From positions 173,787 through 208,801 of the forward strand of contig NZ_OY781115.1 of NCBI RefSeq assembly GCF_963676485.1: 35,015 nucleotides of DNA, written 5' to 3'. A program made the translations under genes and the position numbers. The stretch is from an uncultured Cohaesibacter sp. (GTDB lineage Bacteria; Pseudomonadota; Alphaproteobacteria; Rhizobiales; Cohaesibacteraceae). This document shows positions 1-9,502 of this stretch, one piece after another (positions within the stretch are counted from its first letter, which is position 1; each line of letters opens with the position of its first letter). The notes beneath the pieces were generated by a model. The model searched no databases, was not told the DNA's origin, and was given only the letters and a program-made list of their open reading frames with translations.

Positions 1-489
1 CTGCTGCCCAAGATCATCGGCTTCTTCACGGGCGATGAAATCGCCATCCTCGCCGATGAGCGCTTCGCCACCTATGGCGTCATCTTCGCTGGTCTCTGGC
101 CACAGATCGCCTATTGCATGATCCTCTATCTCACCGGGCTCAACAACATCAATCCCGAGCAGGTGGAAGCGGCCCGCATGGACAATGCCAAGGGCTTATC
201 CATGCTCTGGTATGTGATCCTGCCGCAGCTGCGCCCTGCGACCTTCATGTCCATTGTCGTGACGGTGATTGGCGCCTTGCGCTCCTTCGACCTCATCTCG
301 ATCATGACGGTTGGCGGCCCCTTCGGCTCCACCCGCGTCTTGTCCTACTTCATGTATGAGCAGGCCCTTTCCGAATATGGCTATTCGATGGGATATGGCG
401 CGGCCATTGCCGTGGTGCTGTTTGCCATCATGCTCGTCTTCATCTCCATCTTCATTGTCCGCATGCTGAGCCAGGAGAGGAATGGCTGA
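1..489 (+). CDS. Sugar ABC transporter permease (MalF/LacF-type), 5' truncated by window edge
   Basis: Inner-membrane permease subunit of a CUT1-type carbohydrate ABC importer. The reading frame is open from base 1, so only the C-terminal 162 residues are present; the ATG at 118 is internal. The EAA loop that docks on the ATPase is clear (EAARMDNAKG followed by LPQLRPA), and hydrophobic membrane segments lie on both sides. The stop codon overlaps the start of the next permease by one base (TGATG). The neighbouring alpha- and beta-galactosidases suggest the transported sugar is a galactoside such as raffinose, melibiose or a galacto-oligosaccharide, but that is inferred from context. The matching solute-binding protein gene is probably upstream, outside the window. 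Confidence 0.93.
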   Translation: MLPKIIGFFTGDEIAILADERFATYGVIFAGLWPQIAYCMILYLTGLNNINPEQVEAARMDNAKGLSMLWYVILPQLRPATFMSIVVTVIGALRSFDLISIMTVGGPFGSTRVLSYFMYEQALSEYGYSMGYGAAIAVVLFAIMLVFISIFIVRMLSQERNG

Positions 490-1340
490 TGTTTCCCAAA
501 CCCATTCAACAAACACCCCGTTGGGCTCAACTCACCTACAAGATCATGCTGCCCATCGCCCTTGTGATCTGGCTTCTGCCGCTGCTCGGCATCGCCATCA
601 CCTCGATCCGGCCCGCCTCGGATCTGGCTGCGGGAAACTATTTCGGCATGCCATCAAGCTTTGCTGGGATCGAGAATTACACTGCGGTCTTTGAGCGCAG
701 CAATATCGGCTATTACATCCTCAATTCCTTCAAGATCACGATCCCCACAGTCATCGGTGCCGTGGCCTTGGCGAGCCTGTCGGGCTATGCCCTTGCGGTC
801 TATCGCTTCAAGGGCAACCTGCTGATCTTTTTCATGTTCGTGGCCGGCAATTTCGTGCCCTTCCAGATCCTTGCCATTCCGGTGCGCGACCTGACGCAAA
901 GTCTTGGCCTGTATAACACCACCACGGGTCTGGTGATGTTCCATGTCGCTTTCCAGACCGGCTTCTGCACCCTCTTCATGCGCAACTTCATCAAGGGGCT
1001 CCCCTATGCCCTCATCGAAAGCGCGCGGGTGGAAGGCGTCTCGGAATGGAGGATTTTTCTCTATGTGGTGATGCCGATCATGCGTCCGGCTCTTGCGGCC
1101 CTGTCGGTGCTCATCTTCACCTTTATCTGGAACGACTATTTCTGGGCCACCGTCATGGCGCAATCCGCTGATGTACGCCCCGTTACGGCGGGCATGAACG
1201 AGTTGAAGGGTCAATGGAAAGCGGCGTGGGAATTGATCGCGGCGGCCTCGATCCTCGCCGCCCTGCCGCCGGTGACCATGTTCTTCCTGATGCAGCGCCA
1301 TTTCATCGCCGGATTAACACTGGGAGCGACCAAGGGATGA
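489..1340 (+). CDS. Sugar ABC transporter permease (MalG/LacG-type)
   Basis: Second permease of the same CUT1 importer, 283 residues, the usual length for a MalG-type subunit. It has an N-terminal membrane segment near residues 18-38, several further hydrophobic helices and the cytoplasmic EAA loop ARVEGVSEWRIF followed by VMPIMRPA. An AGGAGAGG ribosome site lies about 10 bases before the ATG. The start overlaps the preceding permease stop by one base and the stop overlaps the alpha-galactosidase ATG by four (ATGA), which indicates one tightly coupled transcript. It should pair with the truncated upstream permease and with the ATPase at 3459. Confidence 0.95.
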   Translation: MFPKPIQQTPRWAQLTYKIMLPIALVIWLLPLLGIAITSIRPASDLAAGNYFGMPSSFAGIENYTAVFERSNIGYYILNSFKITIPTVIGAVALASLSGYALAVYRFKGNLLIFFMFVAGNFVPFQILAIPVRDLTQSLGLYNTTTGLVMFHVAFQTGFCTLFMRNFIKGLPYALIESARVEGVSEWRIFLYVVMPIMRPALAALSVLIFTFIWNDYFWATVMAQSADVRPVTAGMNELKGQWKAAWELIAAASILAALPPVTMFFLMQRHFIAGLTLGATKG

Positions 1341-3466
1341 GCAAATTTGTCTCAATAAACAAGGGCGCGCTCGCCCTTCAGCTCCGCCTGCCGCAAGTCG
1401 GCATGCCGGAAATCATATCCTTTACCAACGCCCTTCCGAAGGCGTCCGGCGATGCGAACGAGCCCAGAATTCTGGGCACTATCGAGCGGTCCAGCCGGAT
1501 CAACGGCATGGATATCGCCGTGCCCAATGCGGTCCTTTTGCCCCTTGGCGGCATGGGCTTCTTTGGCTGGCCCGCGATCGCTGGTCATAGAATGGGGCAG
1601 ACTTTCATCCTGCAATTTGCCAATTGGCAGATCGAGGAAGCGGATCAAAAGACCCATCTGCATGCGCAAGACGACATCGCGAAAATAGGCCTGACAATCA
1701 CCCTGCAAGCTTTCGCCTCTGGCGTGATAGGGGTCTCCACACGCCTTTCCAACCATGGCGAGACGGACTATCTGCTGGAGCGCTGCATGGCAGGCTCCTT
1801 CCTCATTCCCGCGGGCAAGGTAGAGGTGACCGGCTATCGCGGCATGTGGGGGCGGGAGTTCCATAGCTTCACCGAGGCACTTGGCGAGGGGCTATGGATG
1901 CGTCAAAACCGGCGTGGGCGCACCTCGCATGATTGCCCGCCGACCCTGTTCATCGACCATCAGGCGATGCAGTTCGCGGTCTCCCTTGGCTGGAGTGGCA
2001 ACCATCAGATCGTCATCGACAAGCTCGATGATGGCCGCCGCCTTTTGCATGCAGGCGAAGTCTTCGAGCCCGGCGAAGTGATCCTTGCACCGGGCGAGAG
2101 CTATCAAAGCCCAACCCTCTATGCCGGAGCGGATACCAAGGCCTTTCATAGCTTCGTGCGCGATGATCTTGTCGCTTTGCCAACGGGACAAATGGCCCCA
2201 AGGCCGGTGACCCTTAACACATGGGAAGGCAACTATTTCGATCATCGGATCGAGGATCTCAAAAGTCAGGCCAGCGCCGCAGCGAGCTTGGGCATTGAGC
2301 GCTTCGTGCTGGATGACGGTTGGTTCGGTGAGCGCGACGACGACACCACAAGCCTTGGCGACTGGGATATTGATCCACGCAAATACCCTCAGGGGCTTGC
2401 GCCACTCATTGACCATGTCACAGGTCTTGGCATGGAGTTTGGCATCTGGCTTGAGCCGGAAATGACCAATCCGGCATCAAAGCTCATGACGGCTCACCCT
2501 GATTGGGTGCTGCAAGTGGATGGGCGCCCACATCTGCTCTCGCGAAACCAACTGGTGCTCGATCTCAGCCGCAAAGAGGTGCACGACTATCTCTTCGACA
2601 AAATCGACACGCTGCTTTCAACGCACGCCATCTCCTACATCAAGTGGGACATGAACCGGGATCTCACCCAGGTCGGAGGCGCCAATGGACGTGCCGTCAC
2701 CTCCGCCCAAACGCGTGCCGTCTATGCCCTGATGGATCGGATCCGCGCCGCGCACCCGAAGGTCGAGATCGAGAGCTGCTCTTCCGGCGGTGGCCGGGTC
2801 GATTTCGGCGTTCTTGCCCGCACCCATCGGGTCTGGGCTTCGGACTGCACCGATGCGCTTGATCGTCTCGACATCCAGCACGGCATTACCGGCTTTCTGC
2901 CGCCCGAGCTGGTCGGTGCCCATGTCTCGGCCAGCCCCAACCATCAGACGGGACGGCGGCACAGCCTTTCCTTCCGCGCCATCGTGGCCATGGCCTATCA
3001 CTTCGGTGTGGAGTTGAATCCACAGACTCTCGCGCCCGAGGAACAGCAGGAGCTGGCCCACTATATCGCAGTCCACAAGCGCTTGCGTGATCTTCTGCAT
3101 AAGCCTGGAGCCAGCTTTCATCATCCACCTCTCGATGGGCGCTATGTCTGGGGCGCTGGCGATAAGAGCCGCATTGCGCTGTTCATCGCGCAAGGGCCTC
3201 AAATGCTGGCCGAGCAACCGGCTCCGGTCATCGTTGAAGCGCCAGACGCAGCATCGGACGACGGGCTGTGGCGCATCGCCGCTGTCCATCCGGCACACCC
3301 CGCCTTCTCACGCATCTCCGAGGCTCAAAGGAAACTGCTGGAAGGCGATATTGAATTTCCCCTTTCCGATCTGGCTCGAACAGGCCTCCCGCTGCCGATG
3401 ATGCAGCCGGAAAGCGCGGTATTGCTTGAAATCGAACATGTTAAGGGAGGGCCCAGCAATGGCTGA
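1337..3466 (+). CDS. Alpha-galactosidase, glycoside hydrolase family 36
   Basis: Hydrolyses terminal alpha-1,6-linked galactose from sugars such as melibiose and raffinose; probably cytoplasmic, since no signal peptide is seen. I place the start at 1337 ([10 protein letters not shown]), where ATGA overlaps the permease stop, rather than at an upstream in-frame ATG at 1214 that would lie inside the permease gene. The product is 709 residues, typical of bacterial GH36. Visible family motifs, in order, are LDDGWFG near residues 325-331, WLEPEM at 371-376, KWDMNRD at 436-442 containing the nucleophile Asp438, SCSSGGGR at 480-487, and WASDCTD at 500-506 holding the general acid/base aspartate. An N-terminal beta-sandwich domain precedes the barrel. 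It sits between transporter genes, so the imported sugar is probably its substrate. Confidence 0.95.
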   Translation: MSKFVSINKGALALQLRLPQVGMPEIISFTNALPKASGDANEPRILGTIERSSRINGMDIAVPNAVLLPLGGMGFFGWPAIAGHRMGQTFILQFANWQIEEADQKTHLHAQDDIAKIGLTITLQAFASGVIGVSTRLSNHGETDYLLERCMAGSFLIPAGKVEVTGYRGMWGREFHSFTEALGEGLWMRQNRRGRTSHDCPPTLFIDHQAMQFAVSLGWSGNHQIVIDKLDDGRRLLHAGEVFEPGEVILAPGESYQSPTLYAGADTKAFHSFVRDDLVALPTGQMAPRPVTLNTWEGNYFDHRIEDLKSQASAAASLGIERFVLDDGWFGERDDDTTSLGDWDIDPRKYPQGLAPLIDHVTGLGMEFGIWLEPEMTNPASKLMTAHPDWVLQVDGRPHLLSRNQLVLDLSRKEVHDYLFDKIDTLLSTHAISYIKWDMNRDLTQVGGANGRAVTSAQTRAVYALMDRIRAAHPKVEIESCSSGGGRVDFGVLARTHRVWASDCTDALDRLDIQHGITGFLPPELVGAHVSASPNHQTGRRHSLSFRAIVAMAYHFGVELNPQTLAPEEQQELAHYIAVHKRLRDLLHKPGASFHHPPLDGRYVWGAGDKSRIALFIAQGPQMLAEQPAPVIVEAPDAASDDGLWRIAAVHPAHPAFSRISEAQRKLLEGDIEFPLSDLARTGLPLPMMQPESAVLLEIEHVKGGPSNG

Positions 3467-4556
3467 CGTATGCCTTGAGAATGTGAAAAAGTCATTTGGC
3501 GCCGTAAATGTCATCAAGGGCGTTGACCTGAAGATCACCGACGGCGAATTCTGCGTCTTCGTGGGGCCATCAGGCTGCGGCAAGTCTACCCTTCTGCGCA
3601 TGATCGCCGGGCTGGAAGACATCTCCGAGGGAGGCTTGACCATCGCAGGAGAAGACATGACCTCGGTGGGGCCTGCGGATCGTGGTGTCGCAATGGTCTT
3701 CCAGTCCTACGCCCTCTATCCTCACATGACGGTTGCCGAGAATATCGGCTTCGGATTGCGCATGACCGGCCATCCCAAAGAGGAGATTGCCAAGCGCATC
3801 GACCATGCGTCCCGTCTTCTGCAGCTTGATACCATGCTTGATCGCAAGCCGGGGCAGCTCTCGGGCGGTCAGCGCCAACGCGTCGCCATTGGCCGCGCCA
3901 TCGTGCGCAACCCGGACGTTTTCCTGTTCGATGAGCCATTGTCCAATCTTGATGCCGCACTGAGGGTTCAAATGCGCCTCGAAATCGGCAAACTGCATCA
4001 GGACCTCAAGGCCACCATGATCTATGTGACCCACGATCAGGTGGAGGCGATGACTATGGCCGACAAGATTGTCGTCCTTAGCGCAGGCAAGATCGAACAG
4101 GTCGGCTCTCCTCTAGAACTCTATCATCGGCCCAAAAACCTGTTCGTTGCGGGCTTCATCGGTTCACCGAAAATGAATTTTCTCAAAGTCCGCATCGAGG
4201 CCACCCAAGACGGCCAATGCTGCGCCCATCTGCCCGGTGGGGGCAGCATTGTCATCCCGACCTATGGGAAGCAGATCGCCAACGGCGAGATGACCTTGGG
4301 CATCCGCCCCGAGCATATTGATGCCACTGGCAACGGCGACGTGATGATCGAAACCAAGGTCGCTCTGGCGGAGTGTCTTGGCTCCGAAACGCTCTTCTTC
4401 ACCGACCTTGCTGATGGACTGCAGATTGCCGTCAAGGCGGATGGACTGGCGTCAGAAAAACCTGGCATGCCCCTGCGGATTGGTCTGCCTGCCAAGGCCT
4501 GCCACCTGTTTGATCAAGAAGGCAATGCAATTGTGAACGGAGACCTGACGCGATGA
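3459..4556 (+). CDS. Sugar ABC transporter ATP-binding protein (MalK/UgpC/MsmK-type)
   Basis: ATPase that powers the two permeases encoded upstream; 365 residues. Walker [10 protein letters not shown] is at residues 36-44, the Q-loop at [11 protein letters not shown], the ABC signature LSGGQ at 134-138, Walker B with FDEP at 157-160 and the switch histidine at 192. The C-terminal third is the TOBE/regulatory domain usual in sugar importers. The ATG at 3459 has a good AAGGGAGG site eight bases upstream; a TTG at 3426 in the same frame is less likely. The start overlaps the alpha-galactosidase end by eight bases and the stop overlaps the next ATG by four. Placing the ATPase between two glycosidases makes transport and hydrolysis one regulated unit. 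Confidence 0.96.
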   Translation: MADVCLENVKKSFGAVNVIKGVDLKITDGEFCVFVGPSGCGKSTLLRMIAGLEDISEGGLTIAGEDMTSVGPADRGVAMVFQSYALYPHMTVAENIGFGLRMTGHPKEEIAKRIDHASRLLQLDTMLDRKPGQLSGGQRQRVAIGRAIVRNPDVFLFDEPLSNLDAALRVQMRLEIGKLHQDLKATMIYVTHDQVEAMTMADKIVVLSAGKIEQVGSPLELYHRPKNLFVAGFIGSPKMNFLKVRIEATQDGQCCAHLPGGGSIVIPTYGKQIANGEMTLGIRPEHIDATGNGDVMIETKVALAECLGSETLFFTDLADGLQIAVKADGLASEKPGMPLRIGLPAKACHLFDQEGNAIVNGDLTR

Positions 4557-6499
4557 AGCTGGGCGTTTGCTACTATCCCGAACATTGGCCGAGCGACTGG
4601 TGGAGACGGGACGCTAAGCGAATGAAAGAGCTGGGCATCGACTATGTCCGTATCGGCGAATTTGCCTGGTCGCGCCTTGAACCCAAGCGAGACCAATTCG
4701 ACTTTGCCTGGCTTGATGAGGTCATGGACATTCTCCATCAGGCTGGGCTGAAGATTATCCTTGGCACGCCGACGGCCACGCCTCCCAAATGGCTGATGGA
4801 CGAATTCCCGGCCATTGCCGCTGTCGATGAAGAGGGACGCACCAGAGGCTTCGGCTCGCGCCGACATTACAGTTTTTCCTCCGCTGATTATTGGCGAGAA
4901 AGCCGCAGGATTGTCGAAATCATCGCCAGACGCTACGGCACCCATCCCGGTCTCGTGGGATGGCAGACCGACAATGAATATGGCTGCCATGACACCACGA
5001 TTTCATGGGGACCGGAGGATCTGCGCGCCTACAAGGACTGGCTGCGCCTGCGCTATCAGTCCGCCGATCAACTCAATGAAGCATGGGGTTCCGTCTTCTG
5101 GTCCATGGAGTTGCAGGATTTCGATGAGGTCGTCCTGCCCAACCGCACCGTCACCGAACCCAATCCGGCGGCCCGTCTTGATTTCTGGCGTTTCTCATCC
5201 GAGCAGGTGGCAAACTACGACACAATGCAATGTGCCATCCTCAGAAAGCATTCCCCCGACCGCTGGGTCACCCATAATTTCATGGGCTTCGTCAGCGATT
5301 TCGACCATTTCAAGCTGGCAGAAAATTTGGACATTGCCAGCTGGGATAGCTATCCGATCGGCTTTGTCGAGAAGTTCCCCTTCAGCGAAGACGAGCGCGT
5401 TCGCTGGGCCGAGACATCGCATCCAGACATTGCAGCCTTCCATCATGATCTCTATCGCGGGGTTGGTCGAGGCCGTTTCTCTGTCATGGAACAGCAGCCC
5501 GGCCCGGTCAATTGGGCCCCATGGAACCCGGTCCCGAAACCGGGCATGGTACGCCTATGGACCATGGAAGCGCTCGCGCATGGGGCGGAATTCGTGAGCT
5601 ATTTTCGCTGGAGGCAGGTGCATTTCGCTCAAGAGCAATTCCACGCAGGCCTCAACCTTCCGCAATCGGACATCTTGTCCCCCGGCGGGGAACAGGCAAG
5701 AGACGTTGCCTGCGAGATAGCCCAGTTAAGCAAGACCATTGGCGAAGATCACGGCGCACAGAAAGCTCCCGTAGCAATGGTGTTCGACTATGAAAGCCAC
5801 TGGGCAACGGTCATTCAACCGCAGGGACAGGATTTCCGATATGAAGAACTGGCCTTTCGCTGGTATGAGGCCATACGAAAGCTCGGGCTGGATGTTGACT
5901 TCGTATCCCCCGGCGCACCGCTTGAAGGCTATGCACTCGTGCTGGTGCCGTGCGCGATCAACCTGGCCCCGAACTTTCTCGCCGCCCTGTCGAAGGCCAA
6001 TGGCAAAGTCCTTTATGGTCCACGCAGCGGGTCCAAAGATCGCCACTCCAAAAACGTATCGCCCTCCGGCCCCCTGTCGGAGCTGACTGGCAATTCTATA
6101 AAGCAGGTCGCGTCCTTGCGACCGGGCTTGAGTGATCAGGTATCCGGTGAAATCTCAGGGTCTGCAGTGCGATGGCGGGAATATCTTCAGGCAGATGCGA
6201 CCATACTGGCTCGATTTGCCAATGGAGATCCGGCACTGACCGAAAAGAACGGGCACTATTATATCGCCTGTTGGGCCGATGCTTCGCTGCTTTCCAGCGT
6301 GATGTTGCTTGTTGCAAAGGCCGCAAAGCTTGAAACCATCCCATTGCTCGATCATATTCGGGTGCGCCGTCATGGAGGGCTCGTCTTTGCCTTCAACTAT
6401 GGCCCGGATGACTGGCCCCTCCCGGATGATGCCGTCCCACTCATGGGATCAAAGGTCCTCAAAGCACAGGACTTTGCCATATGGAAAAATCCTGCTTGA
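4553..6499 (+). CDS. Beta-galactosidase, glycoside hydrolase family 42
   Basis: Hydrolyses beta-linked galactosides, probably in the cytoplasm because no signal peptide is present. 648 residues, normal for GH42. The N-terminus [13 protein letters not shown] with the following [13 protein letters not shown] is characteristic of the family's barrel. The acid/base is Glu142 in TDNEYGCH and the nucleophile is Glu313 in [11 protein letters not shown]. Trimerisation and C-terminal beta domains follow. It is the last gene of the operon and starts in an ATGA overlap with the ATPase gene. Finding alpha- and beta-specific galactosidases in one operon suggests the importer takes mixed or several galactosides; this is inference. 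Confidence 0.95.
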   Translation: MKLGVCYYPEHWPSDWWRRDAKRMKELGIDYVRIGEFAWSRLEPKRDQFDFAWLDEVMDILHQAGLKIILGTPTATPPKWLMDEFPAIAAVDEEGRTRGFGSRRHYSFSSADYWRESRRIVEIIARRYGTHPGLVGWQTDNEYGCHDTTISWGPEDLRAYKDWLRLRYQSADQLNEAWGSVFWSMELQDFDEVVLPNRTVTEPNPAARLDFWRFSSEQVANYDTMQCAILRKHSPDRWVTHNFMGFVSDFDHFKLAENLDIASWDSYPIGFVEKFPFSEDERVRWAETSHPDIAAFHHDLYRGVGRGRFSVMEQQPGPVNWAPWNPVPKPGMVRLWTMEALAHGAEFVSYFRWRQVHFAQEQFHAGLNLPQSDILSPGGEQARDVACEIAQLSKTIGEDHGAQKAPVAMVFDYESHWATVIQPQGQDFRYEELAFRWYEAIRKLGLDVDFVSPGAPLEGYALVLVPCAINLAPNFLAALSKANGKVLYGPRSGSKDRHSKNVSPSGPLSELTGNSIKQVASLRPGLSDQVSGEISGSAVRWREYLQADATILARFANGDPALTEKNGHYYIACWADASLLSSVMLLVAKAAKLETIPLLDHIRVRRHGGLVFAFNYGPDDWPLPDDAVPLMGSKVLKAQDFAIWKNPA

Positions 6500-6542
6500 A
6501 TTTGTGGCTGATCCCAAACAGCCGACATTGGAATGTCAGCAC

Positions 6543-6569
6543 CGGGTCGCGATTACGGATTGCGACCCG
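6543..6569 (+). terminator. Possible hairpin after the galactoside operon
   Basis: Perfect 8-bp stem CGGGTCGC / GCGACCCG with an 11-base loop, 43 bases after the GH42 stop codon. The stem is GC-rich and well placed to end the operon, but no U-tract follows, so an intrinsic terminator is uncertain. Confidence 0.35.
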
Positions 6570-6765
6570 AGCATCACGCTTGCCCACTGATGCACCACAC
6601 CGGACCGCTGCGGGCCTGGCCCCCCTCGCGGTACTAACCATCCTGCATTTATCTTAATGATTGTTCTAATATCCGAACAATGAATTCCATTAATGCAGCC
6701 TTATCGAACCGCATATTCATCACTACATTCGCTACATGAGTTCGATAAGTTAAGACTATCCCATT

Positions 6766-6781
6766 GAACTGGTTCCAGTTC
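6766..6781. promoter_or_regulatory. Perfect palindrome, operator candidate
   Basis: GAACTGGTTCCAGTTC is a 16-base perfect palindrome with 7-bp arms around TT. It lies about 120 bases before the small secreted-protein gene, and a TTGAAC hexamer overlaps its left arm. It resembles a dimeric repressor site; the bound protein is not identifiable from this window. Confidence 0.4.
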
Positions 6782-6898
6782 TAAGAATATCGCGGTGTCT
6801 TTTCAAACAAAATCGAAGTCTAGAGCCAAGCAGTCTCATGCTCCATTTCAGGAGCGGGACCAATATAAAAATATAATTTTCTTGGAAGGAAAAATTCG

Positions 6899-7201
6899 AT
6901 GAACAAACTTACTCTTGTTCTTTCCGCACTCGCATTCACTGCTGTTGCCTCTGGCGCACAAGCCAGCACTGTTGATCGTGTTGACTCACAGAAAATGAGC
7001 ACCTCCCAGCTGCAGCAGCTCGTTCAGGATCGTGGCGAAGTCATTCTGACAACCGGCCCGGATCTGTTTGACCGCTACGTCGCAAATGGCTCGAAATGCC
7101 TCATTGGTGAGACCACCAAGCGCGCATATGTTCCAACAGCTGACTCCTCCTCGGCCTTCATTGGATATACTTGCGAAACATCTGACCCAAGAAGCAACTA
7201 A
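6899..7201 (+). CDS. Small secreted protein of unknown function
   Basis: 100 residues with a clear Sec signal peptide: positive start MNK, a hydrophobic core and a cleavage site after residue 22 (GAQA|STV). The mature part is about 78 residues and has two cysteines (in SKCLIGE and GYTCETS) that could form one disulfide in the periplasm. I do not recognise the family. It has a strong GGAAGGAAA ribosome site and stands alone between hairpins, with a palindromic operator candidate upstream. The residue composition and the perfect signal sequence support a real gene; the role is unknown. Confidence 0.75.
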   Translation: MNKLTLVLSALAFTAVASGAQASTVDRVDSQKMSTSQLQQLVQDRGEVILTTGPDLFDRYVANGSKCLIGETTKRAYVPTADSSSAFIGYTCETSDPRSN

Positions 7202-7209
7202 AACCTATA

Positions 7210-7228
7210 GGTTCAGAATTTCTGAACC
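7210..7228 (+). terminator. Short hairpin after the small secreted-protein gene
   Basis: GGTTCAGA and TCTGAACC form an 8-bp perfect stem around ATT, nine bases after the stop codon. There is no strong T run, so it may act as an RNA-stabilising hairpin rather than a full terminator. Confidence 0.4.
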
Positions 7229-7245
7229 CACTTAGAGCCATCCAC

Positions 7246-7294
7246 TTTCCGCCACAGTATATTGCCTTCCAAGGTCTATGTGCTGTGGCGGAAA
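7246..7294. repeat. 12-bp perfect inverted repeat
   Basis: TTTCCGCCACAG at 7246-7257 and CTGTGGCGGAAA at 7283-7294 are exact reverse complements with a 25-base spacer. It lies between the converging small secreted-protein gene and the LysR gene. It could be a bidirectional terminator without a T run or a remnant of a mobile element end; neither is proven. Confidence 0.6.
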
Positions 7295-7376
7295 TATGTT
7301 GACTGGAACCTTTTGGCGAAATGCGACCCCATTTGAGCTCGGCTTACCCAAGCTTTCAACCATTGCCGGACACCAA

Positions 7377-8297
7377 TCAATCGATCGAGGCATGCCTTCT
7401 ACGCGCCCCCCGCGCATTCGGCAAATTCTGGATCAGATAATCGACCAGTTTGCGCGCCAGACTATTGCGCGAGGAATTGGCCGGATAAACGGCATAGATT
7501 CCCGGGGCCATCAATTTCCATTCGGGCAGAAGCTTGACCAACCGCCCCTCTTCGAGCGCTTGCTTCACCGAAAAATCCAAAACCACCGCGACACCTGCCC
7601 CCGCCAGTGCAAAACCGATAATGGCGCTGCTGCTATCAACGGAAATCTGGTCTTTACCCAAGACGACAACTTTGCCTTCCTGGGGGTGAGTCATTTCGAT
7701 TTCATCCTTGATATATTCATGGCGAATGAATTTCCATTCCTCCAGATCCTTGGCATGGGTGAGCTTTTTCTGCTTTGCGACATAGTCGGGGCTGGCGACC
7801 AGGAAGCAGGGAATATCACCCAGTTTGCGGGCTTTCAGGCTACTGTCTTCCAGCGAGCCGACGCGCAGCACCAAATCCAGCCCATCCCTGACCATGTTGC
7901 TTTTTTCATCTGTAAACATGATGCGCAGAGCGATCCCGGGATAGAGATCGGCAAACCGGGTCAGAAGCGCCACGATAACCTCGTTATTGAGGATGCGTGG
8001 CAAGGACATGCGGATCACACCAACCGGTTCACTGGCAATATCGGAAAAGACATCAAGCCCCTCTTCCGCTGCAGCCACCATTTTTTGCGCTGAGCTCAGC
8101 AATCTTGCTCCGTCTGGAGTGAGCGAGAAATTTCTTGTCGACCTGTAGATCAGCGGCAAGCCGAGACGTGTCTCGAGATTGGAAATATGTTGGCTCACAA
8201 CGGAAGGGGACAAGCCAAGCAAGCGCGCAGCACCGCGGAAAGACCCGGCCTCGGCAACTTTGGCGAAGATGGCCATAGAGCGGATCTGGTCAATCAT
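7377..8297 (-). CDS. LysR-family transcriptional regulator
   Basis: 306 residues, normal for LysR. The N-terminal winged helix-turn-helix is plain (residues 1-60: FAKVAEAGSFRGAARLLG, then LSPSVVSQHISNLETRLG), followed by the linker and the periplasmic-binding-like effector domain. An AGGAAACC ribosome site precedes the ATG. It is divergent from the DUF2218 gene at 8417, and the 119-base gap holds an AT-rich palindrome with three half-sites that fits LysR autoregulation and control of that neighbour. The effector ligand cannot be told from the sequence. Confidence 0.95.
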   Translation of the reverse strand: MIDQIRSMAIFAKVAEAGSFRGAARLLGLSPSVVSQHISNLETRLGLPLIYRSTRNFSLTPDGARLLSSAQKMVAAAEEGLDVFSDIASEPVGVIRMSLPRILNNEVIVALLTRFADLYPGIALRIMFTDEKSNMVRDGLDLVLRVGSLEDSSLKARKLGDIPCFLVASPDYVAKQKKLTHAKDLEEWKFIRHEYIKDEIEMTHPQEGKVVVLGKDQISVDSSSAIIGFALAGAGVAVVLDFSVKQALEEGRLVKLLPEWKLMAPGIYAVYPANSSRNSLARKLVDYLIQNLPNARGARRRHASID

Positions 8298-8316
8298 GAC
8301 AGGTTTCCTGCGTTTG

Positions 8317-8355
8317 ATTTATTAAACAATGAAGTTCAATAAATCCAATTTATTG
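8317..8355. promoter_or_regulatory. LysR-type operator candidate with three half-sites
   Basis: CAATAAAT (8337-8344), CCA, ATTTATTG (8348-8355) is a perfect inverted repeat in the divergent gap between the LysR gene and the DUF2218 gene. A further ATTTATT copy lies at 8317-8323, 31 bases from the matching right arm, which is about three helical turns. LysR proteins commonly bind such a recognition palindrome plus an offset activation half-site. Confidence 0.5.
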
Positions 8356-8416
8356 CAGAATAGCAAGATCGTAAAACATGCATAGCCTTCAAAAAGCACG
8401 CAAAAGGGAGATCCAT

Positions 8417-8704
8417 ATGCAATCGACAGCTACCATCAAAACAGCCAAGGCCGAGCGCTATCTCGCGCAATTGTGCAAGCATTTCTGCCGCAAGGTTCCA
8501 GCTGCGTTTGAAGGATCTGTCGGATGGGTGAACCTGCCGATGGGGAGAGCGGATCTGGAAGCCTCCAATCAGGTCTTGACCGTAAAATTGGAAGGAGAAG
8601 ACAGCGACAAGCTCACCCAGCTTGAAGAAATCATGCAATGCCATCTGGAGCGATTTGCTTTTCGTGAAGATCTCACGGTCGTTTGGCTCCGCAAGAACAG
8701 CTGA
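8417..8704 (+). CDS. DUF2218 family protein
   Basis: 95 residues from the ATG at 8417, which has an AAAGGGAG ribosome site seven bases upstream; an in-frame ATG at 8378 lacks one. The pattern KAERYLAQLCKHFCRK, then VGWVNLPMGRADLEA, then LEEIMQCHLERFAFRE and a C-terminal VVWLR matches my memory of the DUF2218 family, whose function is not established. It is cytoplasmic, with no signal peptide or membrane segment. It is divergent from a LysR regulator that probably controls it. Confidence 0.8.
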   Translation: MQSTATIKTAKAERYLAQLCKHFCRKVPAAFEGSVGWVNLPMGRADLEASNQVLTVKLEGEDSDKLTQLEEIMQCHLERFAFREDLTVVWLRKNS

Positions 8705-8740
8705 CCCAACAAGAAATGGCAGAAAAGTGCCCCCGAAATC

Positions 8741-8785
8741 GCAGACATCTTGATGCTTTATGTCGCTTTACAAATGTCTGCTTTT
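8741..8785 (+). terminator. Probable terminator of the DUF2218 gene
   Basis: GCAGACAT (8741-8748) pairs with ATGTCTGC (8774-8781) and is followed directly by TTTT. The 25-base loop is long, but position 37 bases after the stop codon fits a rho-independent terminator between converging genes. Confidence 0.5.
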
Positions 8786-8852
8786 CAGGTGGTGTGCGAG
8801 ATCGCGCCATATTTGATAGAGTGCATTTCAGCATCTAGTGGAGCTTGAACTT

Positions 8853-9257
8853 TCAGCGCGGATCAAAACTAACTTCAAGCCGGGTTCCCCCGGGCTCGTA
8901 GATCATGAAATGCTCCTTTGGACCATTTCCGGAAAACTCGGGAGCAAATTCGATTTTTACGCCTGGCCAAGAGCGCACGGTTTCAAAAACCGTGCGCAAT
9001 GCTTCTGCCGTTGGCACCTTGAGAGCGAGATGGTGCAGGCCGACATTCTTGTGTCGGTCAAATTCATTTAGCGCATCGCCTTTGCACTGCCAGAGCGTAA
9101 TTTTGGACGTGCCATCTGTTATGTAAACAGATGGATAATCCGGGTTACCGCCAAACTGGGTCCATCCCAATGCATTCTCAAAAAATGCCTTGCTGGCTTC
9201 CAGATCTTTGACGCTCAGACCCAGGTGATCGATACCAAGAGTGGTTGATTTAGTCAT
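8853..9257 (-). CDS. VOC (glyoxalase/dioxygenase) family protein
   Basis: 134 residues from the ATG at 9257, which follows a GGAGAAA ribosome site; an upstream in-frame ATG at 9362 would add a 35-residue leader without a ribosome site. It has the two beta-alpha-beta-beta-beta repeats of the vicinal oxygen chelate fold: the first begins GIDHLGLSVKDLEASKAFF and the second GLHHLALKVPTAEAL. Likely metal ligands are His11, His76 and Glu128 (near RLEVSFDP). Members include glyoxalase I, extradiol dioxygenases and resistance proteins, so the substrate is unknown. It is a single gene converging on the DUF2218 gene. Confidence 0.9.
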   Translation of the reverse strand: MTKSTTLGIDHLGLSVKDLEASKAFFENALGWTQFGGNPDYPSVYITDGTSKITLWQCKGDALNEFDRHKNVGLHHLALKVPTAEALRTVFETVRSWPGVKIEFAPEFSGNGPKEHFMIYEPGGTRLEVSFDPR

Positions 9258-9502
9258 GCTTTTTCTCCGGCTGGGCTCTGTTGCGAGCCAAATACAAAGA
9301 TAACTGGACCATGATGCATAGATGCTACGGTTTGCGGAAGACACAGTTGCAAGAATTTGCACCTCCCCCGCAGATTTTCACGCACCTTTTGGAGACACTA
9401 TATGGCTTTTCAGCTTATATGCCTCCGTCCGAGCAACCTGTAGAATAACCAAACATGACAACTACAATCAAAGAGTGAATTCTGGCTATTTGATCAAGAA
9501 GG

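Larger units (their letters stand above)
6500..6898. other. Intergenic region, galactosidase operon end to small secreted-protein gene
   Basis: No convincing gene. It contains, in order, a near-palindrome GACATTGGAATGTC (6524-6537), an 8-bp hairpin CGGGTCGC/GCGACCCG (6543-6550 and 6562-6569) without a following T run, an inverted repeat ATTGTTC/GAACAAT (6660-6666 and 6675-6681), and a 16-base perfect palindrome at 6766-6781. A GGAAGGAAA ribosome site precedes the next gene. Confidence 0.6.

Noticed and set aside
654-1301. Long open frame opposite the second permease
   Set aside because: It is antisense to a gene with clear family motifs; its His- and Arg-rich composition is that of a shadow frame.
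1214-1336. Upstream in-frame start for the alpha-galactosidase
   Set aside because: It would add 41 residues read out of frame through the permease C-terminus; the ATG at 1337 overlaps the permease stop in the usual way and gives the family length.
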